From assembly GCA_002413385.1 (NCBI GenBank), contig DHWW01000349.1:6781-12440 (forward strand): DNA of 5,660 nucleotides. Reading direction: 5' to 3'. The position numbers and the translations under genes were made by a program. Source of the DNA: Granulicella sp. UBA5172. GTDB lineage: Bacteria > Acidobacteriota > Terriglobia > Terriglobales > Acidobacteriaceae. This document shows positions 1-5,660 of the stretch, piece by piece. Position 1 is the stretch's first letter. Each line of letters opens with the position of its first letter. The notes under the pieces were generated by a model. That model saw only the letters and a list, made by a program, of their open reading frames with translations. It made no database searches and was not told the origin of the DNA.

Positions 1-1
1 A

Positions 2-775
2 GGGGGTGCAGCTCCGACCACATGGAGCGAAATGCTTGAGTTGGCGAAACGCGGAATGGTGGCCATTTCAGGCACTCCCATTGACATGCTGATGCACCTA
101 TATATGGTGTGCATTGGTTTAGGCGAAGAACCGTTTTCAAAACCTGAAGTGTTTGCCTCGCACGATGTGGCTTTGCGAGCTCTTGAGATGCTGCACGAGT
201 TGGCGCAGGCTGTGTCCCCGAAATTTTCTGCGCGCAACCCAATCATGGTGTGGGAACGGTTGGCGAATAGTGACGCGGAAGCCTATTGTCCATTTGCGTA
301 CGGTTACTCGAACTATTCGCGGGAGGGTTATGCAAAGCATTGGATCGATGTAGGCGGCCTAGTCTCGATTGAAGGGAAATCGCGCTGCCGGTCGACGCTG
401 GGCGGAGCCGGTCTGGCGATTTCATCGCGCTGCCGTGATATAAAGACCGCGTTGGAATACGGCCGGTATACAGCAAGCGCAGAATGCCAGACTCGGCTGT
501 ATTTTGAGTCGGGTGGCCAGCCCGGCTATCGAGCGGCATGGCGTGATGATGAGGTGAATCGACGATGTCATGGATTCTTCCATAAAACCTTGCCAACTCT
601 TGATGAAGCCTGGTTGCGGCCACGTTGGAATGGTTATCACCATTTTCAGGATGAGGCGGCGGTATTGGTGCACCGATATGTGTGGCAGGGCGGCGATGCC
701 AGAGCGGTTGTATCGATGTTGAACGAGATGGCAGGCAAGATGCGCCAACCCGAAAACACAGGAGGTGATGCATGA
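2..775 (+). CDS. Solute-binding protein, family 1-like, C-terminal part (5' end outside window)
   Basis: The open frame runs in from the window edge, so the first ATG at 32 is internal. The ten codons before it read [10 protein letters not shown], and the P-TTW-E-L-LAK pattern is a well-known conserved stretch in the middle of ABC-type family 1 solute-binding proteins. About 257 residues are visible, which is more than half of a usual 400-450 residue SBP. The later part has the typical C-terminal lobe signature: [14 protein letters not shown], then a helix ending in [19 protein letters not shown], then [18 protein letters not shown] and a final helical tail. Whether it has a signal peptide cannot be seen. 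Its stop overlaps the ATG of the CoA-transferase by four bases, so the two are very probably co-translated. The ligand is unknown; sugars or small organic acids would fit the neighbours. The family call is firm; the function is inferred. Confidence 0.8.
   Translation, partial: GGAAPTTWSEMLELAKRGMVAISGTPIDMLMHLYMVCIGLGEEPFSKPEVFASHDVALRALEMLHELAQAVSPKFSARNPIMVWERLANSDAEAYCPFAYGYSNYSREGYAKHWIDVGGLVSIEGKSRCRSTLGGAGLAISSRCRDIKTALEYGRYTASAECQTRLYFESGGQPGYRAAWRDDEVNRRCHGFFHKTLPTLDEAWLRPRWNGYHHFQDEAAVLVHRYVWQGGDARAVVSMLNEMAGKMRQPENTGGDA
760..769 (+). promoter_or_regulatory. Strong ribosome binding site for the CoA-transferase
   Basis: AGGAGGTGAT matches ten consecutive bases of the complement of the usual 16S rRNA 3' end, with the GGAGG core six bases before the ATG at 772. 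It lies inside the 3' end of the upstream SBP gene. It fixes the start of the CoA-transferase and is by far the best Shine-Dalgarno sequence in the window. Confidence 0.8.
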
Positions 776-1953
776 GGCCGCTTGAAGGATTGTTGGTGCT
801 GGATTTCAGCCAGTTTCTTGCGGGGCCGTCGGCAGCTTTACGTCTTGCGGATTTGGGCGCACGAGTTATCAAGATAGAGCGGCCGCAAACAGGCGATTTA
901 TGCCGTCAGCTTTATATCACCAACCTGGAAGTGGATGGAGACAGCACACTCTTTCACTCGATCAATCGCAACAAGCAAAGCCTTGCGGCTGATCTGAAGA
1001 ATGAGCGTGATCGTGCGATGGTGCGCAAGCTGATTGCGCAGGCGGATGTTTTGATCCAGAATTTTCGTCCTGGAGTTATGGAGCGGCTTGGGTTTGATTA
1101 TGAGTCAGTCCACCTTCTCAATCCGTGTCTTGTGTATGGCGAGGTGACCGGCTATGGCAAGAAAGGACCGTGGCGCAACAAGCCCGGTCAGGACCTTTTG
1201 GCGCAGTCGCTCTCTGGACTTGCCTGGCTGAATGGGAATGCCGATCAACCGCCTCTTCCATTTGGCCTATCGGTTGTTGACCTTTTTGCGGGCGCTCATT
1301 TGGTACAGGGCATTCTGGCCTGTCTGGTGCGGCGCGGAGTGACAGGACAAGGCGGCTATGTGGAAGTAAGCCTGCTTGAGTCGATTCTTGATGCGCAGTT
1401 TGAGCTGCTGACGACATTCTTTAATGACGGCGGAAAATTACCAGAAAGAAGCGCTGTTAACAACGCGAACGCGTATCTTGGCGCACCCTACGGCCTGTAT
1501 GAGACGAAAGACGGCTATATTTCTTTAGCGATGGGGTCAGTGCCCCGACTCGGGGAACTGCTGAAGTGTGAGTCGCTGTTGCAGTTCTCCAATCCGAAGA
1601 CATGGTTTGAGAAGCGCGACGCGATCAAAAGAATCTTGGCAGAGCATTTGAAAACACAGGAAACAAAATACTGGCTGAGAATTCTTGAGCCGGCGGATAT
1701 CTGGTGCTCCGATGTGCTTACCTGGCCGACGCTCGTGGAGCACGAGGGATTTCAGGTGCTGGACATGCAGCAGGAGATTCGAAGCCGCAATGGCACGTTG
1801 ATGAAAACAACTCGATGCCCCATTCGCATTGACGGCGAGGTTTACAAGTCTGCGAATGGTGCGCCGGGCATTGGGCAGCACAGCGCTGAGATCATCAAGG
1901 AGTTTTCGCTGCAGGCAACGGATAAACCAGCGGAAAAACAGTCTGATGAATAG
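772..1953 (+). CDS. Class III CoA-transferase (CaiB/BaiF family)
   Basis: This 393-residue protein has the normal length of family III CoA-transferases, which move coenzyme A between carboxylic acids in the cytoplasm; some members are racemases. The N-terminus [19 protein letters not shown] followed by [14 protein letters not shown] is the classic family start. [19 protein letters not shown] and [11 protein letters not shown] follow at about residues 93-132. Asp141, in [13 protein letters not shown], aligns with the catalytic Asp that forms the mixed anhydride. The C-terminus has the usual P-I pattern and [12 protein letters not shown]. The start is set by the excellent RBS and by the 4-base overlap with the SBP. 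The 3' end overlaps the next SBP by eight bases. With the MaoC dehydratase downstream, it probably activates a carboxylic acid substrate as its CoA ester. The specific acid (for example formyl, succinyl or carnitine type) cannot be assigned. Confidence 0.93.
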   Translation: MRPLEGLLVLDFSQFLAGPSAALRLADLGARVIKIERPQTGDLCRQLYITNLEVDGDSTLFHSINRNKQSLAADLKNERDRAMVRKLIAQADVLIQNFRPGVMERLGFDYESVHLLNPCLVYGEVTGYGKKGPWRNKPGQDLLAQSLSGLAWLNGNADQPPLPFGLSVVDLFAGAHLVQGILACLVRRGVTGQGGYVEVSLLESILDAQFELLTTFFNDGGKLPERSAVNNANAYLGAPYGLYETKDGYISLAMGSVPRLGELLKCESLLQFSNPKTWFEKRDAIKRILAEHLKTQETKYWLRILEPADIWCSDVLTWPTLVEHEGFQVLDMQQEIRSRNGTLMKTTRCPIRIDGEVYKSANGAPGIGQHSAEIIKEFSLQATDKPAEKQSDE

Positions 1954-3211
1954 GCCGGGCGATGATCGGAACAAGACTTTTCGGATCGCTGTTCGAAAGT
2001 TTAGTCCGTTTGAGTCCGCTATTCCAAAGCAGTGGCAGTCATTCGATGCGGAGGCAAAGACAGGGCTTCAACTGGAGCCAGTTGCTCTTGACCTGGAGCC
2101 GTTGCATCGCCAACTCTTCTCGGAATTCGGCCTTGCAACGGGAAGCTATGACCTTGCAATGATCAGCACGGACTGGCTTGCAGAAGCGAATGCCTCGCTG
2201 GCCCTGGTCGATTTGTCGCCATATCTTGCATCCTCCCCGCCTGAGGGGTACCCCGATGCGTGGTCAGAGTCGCTGCTGCGTTTGCAGCGCTTTGGAGATC
2301 GCGTTCTCGGACTACCGTTCCATGATGGGCCAGAGTGCCTGATTTACCGACGCGATCTTTTTGAGGATGAAGCAGAGCAGTCGCGATTTCGAGAGCATTT
2401 TGGAGAGCCGCTCACCGTGCCGCGCACGTGGGATGAGTTCCGTCGGGTAGCTCGCTTCTTTACGCGCCCAGACCAAGAGCTTTACGGCACGGTATTTGCG
2501 GGCTATCCGGATGGTCACAACACGGTGTACGACTTCTGTCTTCAGCTATGGAGCCTTGGCGGTGAGCTATTTGACGCAAATGGAAGGATGCTGTTAGACA
2601 CGCCACAAGCGTGCGACGCGCTTGAATACTATCGATCAATTTTTCACGACGAGAGCGCAATCCATCCAGGTTCCGTCACGTTTGACTCTGTTAGGTCTGG
2701 AATGGCATTCGCGGCTGGTGAAGTTGCGATGATGGTGAACTGGTTCGGTTTTGCGGCGATGTCGGAGACGATTGAAGAGTCGCGGGTAAAAGGTAACACT
2801 GCAATCGCTGCGATTCCATCGAAGAACGGCAGCGGTATTTCACTGAACGCATACTGGATCATGGGAATTCCTGCGGGCTGTCCCCATCGGGAGGTTGCAT
2901 GGAAGTTTCTTGCGCACTGTGCCAGCCCTGAGATGGACAAGCTACTAACCCTGGAGGGTGGCATCGGCTGTCGCAAATCCACATGGTCTGACAAGCAGGT
3001 GAATGCGGTAATTCCTTACTACCAACTGCTGGAGAAACTTCACGAAAACGCGCGCGATCTGCCACGCATGACGAATTGGTCGAGCGTTGCGGCGGTGATC
3101 GATCGAATGATGCTGGACGTGATCCAGACAGAGGAACCAATTGCTGCGATTACGGCGAGAGCGCAGAGTCTGGCGCGCTCCGTTGAAGATGATGGGACGG
3201 CCCAATCATGA
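1946..3211 (+). CDS. Family 1 solute-binding protein without signal peptide
   Basis: I place the start at 1946, giving 421 residues. The frame stays open to an ATG at 1829, but that extra stretch is Arg-rich, lies wholly within the CoA-transferase gene and looks like a shadow. A modest GGAAA lies nine bases before 1946. The fold signature is clear: TFRIAVRKF as first strand, [15 protein letters not shown] (67-81), [30 protein letters not shown] (hinge, about 119-140), [16 protein letters not shown] (158-172), [22 protein letters not shown] (251-266), IAAIPSKNG and a C-terminal helical lobe with [17 protein letters not shown]. These match SBP_bac_1 proteins of ABC importers. The N-terminus [13 protein letters not shown] is hydrophilic, with no hydrophobic core, lipobox or twin-Arg, so export by a standard route is not supported. 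It may bind ligand in the cytoplasm. It is coupled to the CoA-transferase (8-base overlap) and to the permease remnant (4-base overlap). Confidence 0.87.
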   Translation: MNRPGDDRNKTFRIAVRKFSPFESAIPKQWQSFDAEAKTGLQLEPVALDLEPLHRQLFSEFGLATGSYDLAMISTDWLAEANASLALVDLSPYLASSPPEGYPDAWSESLLRLQRFGDRVLGLPFHDGPECLIYRRDLFEDEAEQSRFREHFGEPLTVPRTWDEFRRVARFFTRPDQELYGTVFAGYPDGHNTVYDFCLQLWSLGGELFDANGRMLLDTPQACDALEYYRSIFHDESAIHPGSVTFDSVRSGMAFAAGEVAMMVNWFGFAAMSETIEESRVKGNTAIAAIPSKNGSGISLNAYWIMGIPAGCPHREVAWKFLAHCASPEMDKLLTLEGGIGCRKSTWSDKQVNAVIPYYQLLEKLHENARDLPRMTNWSSVAAVIDRMMLDVIQTEEPIAAITARAQSLARSVEDDGTAQS

Positions 3212-3786
3212 ACGATAGGCTGTGGATAGTAGTTGTACTCGCAGTGGTTGGCGGCGCCAGCGTCGAGGCTCACACGGAGCGACGATTCATCGCTGGTCTG
3301 GCTGTTGCCATTGCGGCCAGAGTATTGTCCGCCCCTGTTGAGTGACGCCATCGCATTCACTCATCCGTTTTTGGATGTCGCCTTGAAGTCTGGCACAAAT
3401 CCGGTGTGGGTCTCGAATATTGTTCTGGTACTTTTGACCAGTGGCGGTGCGCTGGCAAATGTTATTTATTGCATGTACAAGCTGCGGAGCAACAGAACCG
3501 GATCACTCTATTTTGCGGAGTCGGCTGTTAGCCATTGGGCTTTCGGAATTCTCATGGGAGCCTTCTGGTATGGTGGGCTCATGCTCTACGACTTGGGTGA
3601 GCAGCGCGATGGTACGGTCACGGGCTGGCCGCTCTTTATAGGCGCAATGATTCTTAGCAGCAACGCGGCCGGGTTCTTAACAGGAGAATGGAAAGGTGCG
3701 GACCACGATCAAAGATTTATCTTTGCATTGGCAGTCTCATAATCTTTGCTGCACTTATCCTTACGGGAATCGCCCAAAATGGTTGA
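3208..3786 (+). pseudogene. Decayed RhaT-like (L-rhamnose/H+ symporter family) permease
   Basis: The ATG at 3208 overlaps the SBP stop. [17 protein letters not shown] resembles the N-terminus of RhaT-like permeases. From about 3262 the same frame jumps to a mid-protein segment, ERRFIAGLAVAIAARVLSA, so roughly 150 residues appear deleted in frame from a family norm near 340. That frame stops at 3345. Dropping one C from the CCCC run at 3332-3335 restores VLSALLSDAIAF and continues in the other frame through NPVWVSNIVLVLL, ALANVIYCMYKL, FGILMGAFWYGGLMLYDLG, GWPLFIGAMILSSN and LTGEWKGAD, all strongly RhaT-like. That frame stops at 3742. Returning to the first frame near 3721-3727 gives GSLIIFAALILTGIAQNG and a stop at 3786, a normal RhaT C-terminus, implying one lost base. 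Three lesions make a working transporter very unlikely. Family: fairly sure. Substrate: unknown; rhamnose is only the namesake. Confidence 0.82.
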
Positions 3787-3800
3787 TCTTGGAAACAGAA

Positions 3801-4613
3801 ATGATGACTAAACAACCTCGTAGCCGCAACGCCTTGAGTCAAAGATCGCGACCGGAATATTCCGTTCCAGCTTTGGACAAGGGGCTGGATGTTCTAGAAG
3901 CTCTGGCCGCTGCTGCGTCGCCACTATCGCTGAGCGAAATTGCACGCTCTATCGGGCAGACGCCAAGCGCCGTATTTCGCCTGTTGAACCGGCTGGAGAG
4001 CCGCTTGTATGTGACGCGAGATTCGGTTTCCGGTCAATACAGTTTGTCATTGAAGCTGCTCGAGTTGTCGCATTCGTATCCTCCAGTCGAGCATTTGACA
4101 CGCGTTTCCGGGTGCTTCATACGAGAGCTGGCTGATTCCTCGCGCGAATCTGTTCATCTGAGTGTGCTGAATCATGGACGACTCGTGGTTCTGATGGATG
4201 TCGCCAGCCCTCTACGCGTACGCTTTGCCCACCAGGTCGGCAGTCAGTTCTCACCCGTGGCGACAAACTCTGGTCGATTGCTACTCGCTTATCTGAATCC
4301 CGAAGATTTAGAAAATTGTCTTACAGAAGATGAAGACTACACCAAGCTCCCGAAGGCGAAGCGAGAAACATTTCACGAAGAGTTGAAGAGTATACGAAGG
4401 AATCGGTGCGCGGTTTCTTTTAGCGAGGAGAGAGCCGGGATGCGGGACATTGCCGTCCTGGTGGGGAATCCTGCTGTGGGCTCTACTGCTGCTCTGGCCA
4501 TTGCGTGCCTGGGCAGCGTGAAAGATAAGGCTGGCGTGAATCGTATCGTGAGCGCGCTTCAGGACTGTGCGAGTCGTATCACCGTTGCTATGGGGCTGAG
4601 CTATGAGCGCTAG
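3801..4613 (+). CDS. IclR-family transcriptional regulator
   Basis: The chosen start at 3801 gives 270 residues, normal for IclR proteins; the ATG at 3804 is equally possible. The frame is open back to 3696, but that extension overlaps the permease remnant and has no family character. GGAAA at 3791-3795 serves as RBS. The N-terminal winged helix-turn-helix is clear: [16 protein letters not shown] (21-36), [26 protein letters not shown] (about 41-66) and the wing [14 protein letters not shown]. The effector domain spans about 92-265, with [47 protein letters not shown] and [23 protein letters not shown]. IclR regulators typically bind a small organic acid or sugar-derived ligand and control the adjacent catabolic genes. 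Here the regulator is coupled to the MaoC gene (11-base overlap) and probably controls this cluster, itself included. I could not identify an operator with confidence. Confidence 0.93.
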   Translation: MMTKQPRSRNALSQRSRPEYSVPALDKGLDVLEALAAAASPLSLSEIARSIGQTPSAVFRLLNRLESRLYVTRDSVSGQYSLSLKLLELSHSYPPVEHLTRVSGCFIRELADSSRESVHLSVLNHGRLVVLMDVASPLRVRFAHQVGSQFSPVATNSGRLLLAYLNPEDLENCLTEDEDYTKLPKAKRETFHEELKSIRRNRCAVSFSEERAGMRDIAVLVGNPAVGSTAALAIACLGSVKDKAGVNRIVSALQDCASRITVAMGLSYER

Positions 4614-5052
4614 TCGGCATTTTGAGGATTACGAAATTGGTGCGTCACGAGAGACTCTGGGTCGAACTGTTACCGAGACGGATATCGTTCTGCATGCGGG
4701 ACAAACAGGTGATTTCTATCCTCACCACATGGATGCGGAATGGTGCAAAACGCAGCCTTTTGGCCAGCGCATGGCGCACGGCACTCTGATTTTCAGCCTG
4801 TCTGTGGGCTTGACGGCAGGTGAGGTAAACCCTGAGGCGTTCAGCTACGGATATGACCGGCTGCGGTTTATCAAGCCTGTCTATATAAGTGATACGTTGC
4901 ATGTACGCGTGACGATCAAGGAGAAACGAGATTCTCCGAAGTCTCCGCGTCATGGAATCGTCGTGGAGCTATGTGAAGCGTTGAATCAGCGGCAGGAGGT
5001 TGTACTCGCGTGCGAACACTTGCTGATGGTGACACGCCGGCAACATTCTTGA
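4603..5052 (+). CDS. MaoC-like hotdog-fold dehydratase / enoyl-CoA hydratase
   Basis: The protein has 149 residues, the usual size of single-domain MaoC-like proteins. [22 protein letters not shown] opens the domain at residue 7. The hydratase motif is [13 protein letters not shown] followed by [10 protein letters not shown] (35-62). Asp37 and His42 sit five residues apart, matching the catalytic Asp/His pair of (R)-specific enoyl-CoA hydratases and related dehydratases. [24 protein letters not shown] (about 82-105) is the conserved second half of the fold. It should add water to, or remove it from, a CoA-thioester in the cytoplasm. The start at 4603 overlaps the IclR gene, with only a weak GGGG upstream, so translation is probably coupled. 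Together with the CoA-transferase it suggests a CoA-linked acid pathway, possibly of the mesaconyl-CoA or related branched-acid type, but the substrate is not readable. Confidence 0.92.
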   Translation: MSASRHFEDYEIGASRETLGRTVTETDIVLHAGQTGDFYPHHMDAEWCKTQPFGQRMAHGTLIFSLSVGLTAGEVNPEAFSYGYDRLRFIKPVYISDTLHVRVTIKEKRDSPKSPRHGIVVELCEALNQRQEVVLACEHLLMVTRRQHS

Positions 5053-5078
5053 TGCGGCTACATGAGCCACGCTGAGAG

Positions 5079-5098
5079 TTGCAGCGCATTGCAGCACG
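5079..5098 (+). repeat. Imperfect 10-bp tandem repeat in the junction between MaoC and the helicase remnant
   Basis: TTGCAGCGCA is followed directly by TTGCAGCACG (8 of 10 bases equal). It lies in the short gap between the intact operon end and the truncated downstream gene. It could mark a deletion or insertion scar, or be chance. The rest of the 65-base gap holds only a weak GGCT/AGCC stem at 5056-5068 without a T-run, so I call no terminator. Confidence 0.3.
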
Positions 5099-5117
5099 AT
5101 TAATTTGGGAGACAGGC

Positions 5118-5660
5118 ATGTCTACGGGGCGACCTCCCGATTCGCCGTTTGAAGAAGAAGTCTTCGCTGCTCTTCTGCAGCGCCTCCTGGGTTACGAGGT
5201 CCATGCGTAGGTAGGTTGTGCAGGGTCCTTCATAGACATGGCGGTCGTCGACCCAGGCATACCCGGACGTTACATCATAGGAATTGAATGCGACGGTGCT
5301 TCATACCACAGCGCACGGAGCGCTCGGGATAGGGATAGACTTAGGGAGGCCGTCCTCGTGGGGTTGGGCTGGCAACTCCATCGGATTTGGTCTACGGCTT
5401 GGTTCAAAAGCCGGGACAGCGAAATCGAAAGGCTGGTGGCTGCGATCCAGTCGGCACAAGTAGCTCCATCAGTTCCTTTCGAAGTACCGAAACACGAGGA
5501 TGAAGCCGTCACAGAAGCGAGTCCCGCTGAGTCAATGCCAGCCACCCCACGACAGAGCCAGCAACCATCGAGCGAGGCCGTTCAAGCGTACGAGTTCTGT
5601 CAACTCGCTATATCGCTCGATGCCACAGATCTACACTTGGTCCCAACAGGTCGACTGGTG
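5118..5660 (+). pseudogene. C-terminal remnant of a DUF4011/DUF3320-type helicase: Vsr-like nuclease domain with in-frame TAG
   Basis: From the ATG at 5118 the frame reads GRPPDSPFEEEVFAALLQR and LGYEVHA, then meets TAG at 5208-5210, and continues in the same frame as VGCAGSFIDMAVVDP to the window edge without another stop. The family normally has Gln or another residue at the TAG position, so CAG to TAG is a likely change. The Vsr-like endonuclease signature follows: FID with Asp at codon 40, GIECDGASYH with Glu57 and Asp59, ARDRDRLREAVL, LGWQLHRIWSTAWF and EIERLVAAI. A Pro/Ser/Glu-rich linker leads to YEFCQLAISLDATDLHLVPTGRL, the start of the DUF3320 region, which runs off the window. These domains normally end helicases of well over 1000 residues, sometimes found in defence islands. 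Here nothing of the helicase precedes them; a stop at 5073 closes the frame. GGGAG at 5107-5111 could serve as an RBS for the 30-codon stub. A restart at the internal ATG 5238 would lose the first catalytic Asp. Confidence 0.8.

Noticed and set aside
379..435. 12-base direct repeat ATCGCGCTGCCG (379-390 and 424-435)
   Set aside because: Both copies lie in frame within the SBP and encode a similar SRCR tetrapeptide. With only two copies, 45 bases apart, chance in coding sequence is the simplest reading.
243..872. Long open frame on the - strand
   Set aside because: It lies opposite the well-supported SBP and CoA-transferase genes, and its translation is Arg/His/Pro/Ser-rich with no recognisable domain.
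1829..1945. An N-terminal extension of the second SBP that could have been a leader
   Set aside because: It is Arg- and Ser-rich, without a hydrophobic core, and lies entirely within conserved CoA-transferase coding sequence. The match to the SBP fold begins only after 1946.
3208..3345. A 45-residue hydrophobic small protein
   Set aside because: Its two halves match separate segments of RhaT-like permeases, and the next frame continues the match, so it is the first piece of the broken gene and not an independent peptide.
3326..3345. Programmed frameshift at the C run
   Set aside because: A C-run can be slippery, but the N-terminal half of the protein is missing and there is a second frameshift downstream, so decay explains all three changes better.
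3728..3758. Promoter for the IclR gene (TTGGCA, with CATAAT or ACTTAT as -10)
   Set aside because: CATAAT has no partner at a proper distance, and TTGGCA to ACTTAT has a 19-base spacer and a weak -10. The bases are also explained as permease coding sequence.
5270..5545. Open frame of 91 codons on the - strand
   Set aside because: It is Ser/Leu-rich and lies antisense to the clearly conserved Vsr-like nuclease segment on the + strand.
1..5660. CRISPR array, tRNA, rRNA or insertion-sequence ends
   Set aside because: I saw no regularly spaced repeats, cloverleaf-like sequence, rRNA motif, transposase or terminal inverted repeats.

Overview
The window looks like chromosomal DNA from a free-living, moderately GC-rich bacterium. 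Every recognisable gene or gene remnant lies on the + strand. My tentative placement is Acidobacteriota (Terriglobia-like), because RhaT-type permeases beside IclR regulators and sugar- or acid-catabolism genes are common there. That is inference from family knowledge; nothing in the sequence fixes the taxon.

Positions 1-3211 hold a tightly packed, translationally coupled block: the C-terminal part of a solute-binding protein (SBP) that begins before the window, a class III (CaiB/BaiF) CoA-transferase, and a second, complete family 1 SBP. The ATGs overlap the preceding stops by 4 and 8 bases. No ABC permease or ATPase is present, and the complete SBP has no signal peptide.

Positions 3208-3786 carry a decayed RhaT-like permease. 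Its start overlaps the second SBP's stop, so it was once the next gene of the operon. It has lost roughly the N-terminal half of the protein and has a frameshift on either side of its C-terminal half. Its last codons come just before an intact IclR-type regulator (3801-4613), which overlaps an intact MaoC-like hotfold enoyl-CoA hydratase/dehydratase (4603-5052).

A CoA-transferase, a MaoC dehydratase and an IclR regulator together suggest catabolism of an organic acid or sugar-derived acid through a CoA thioester. The SBPs and the permease remnant would be its former or present uptake or sensing part. The substrate cannot be read from the sequence.

From about 5118 to the window end the context changes. 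The reading frame encodes the Vsr-like nuclease domain (REase_MTES_1575 type) and the beginning of the DUF3320 region that normally end very large DUF4011/DUF3320 helicases. The helicase part is absent and a TAG stop interrupts the frame, so I read it as a truncated gene remnant. The most unusual points are the SBP without a signal peptide inside a CoA-thioester operon, and the two decayed genes flanking the intact regulator-MaoC pair. I do not see a clearly new biological system.
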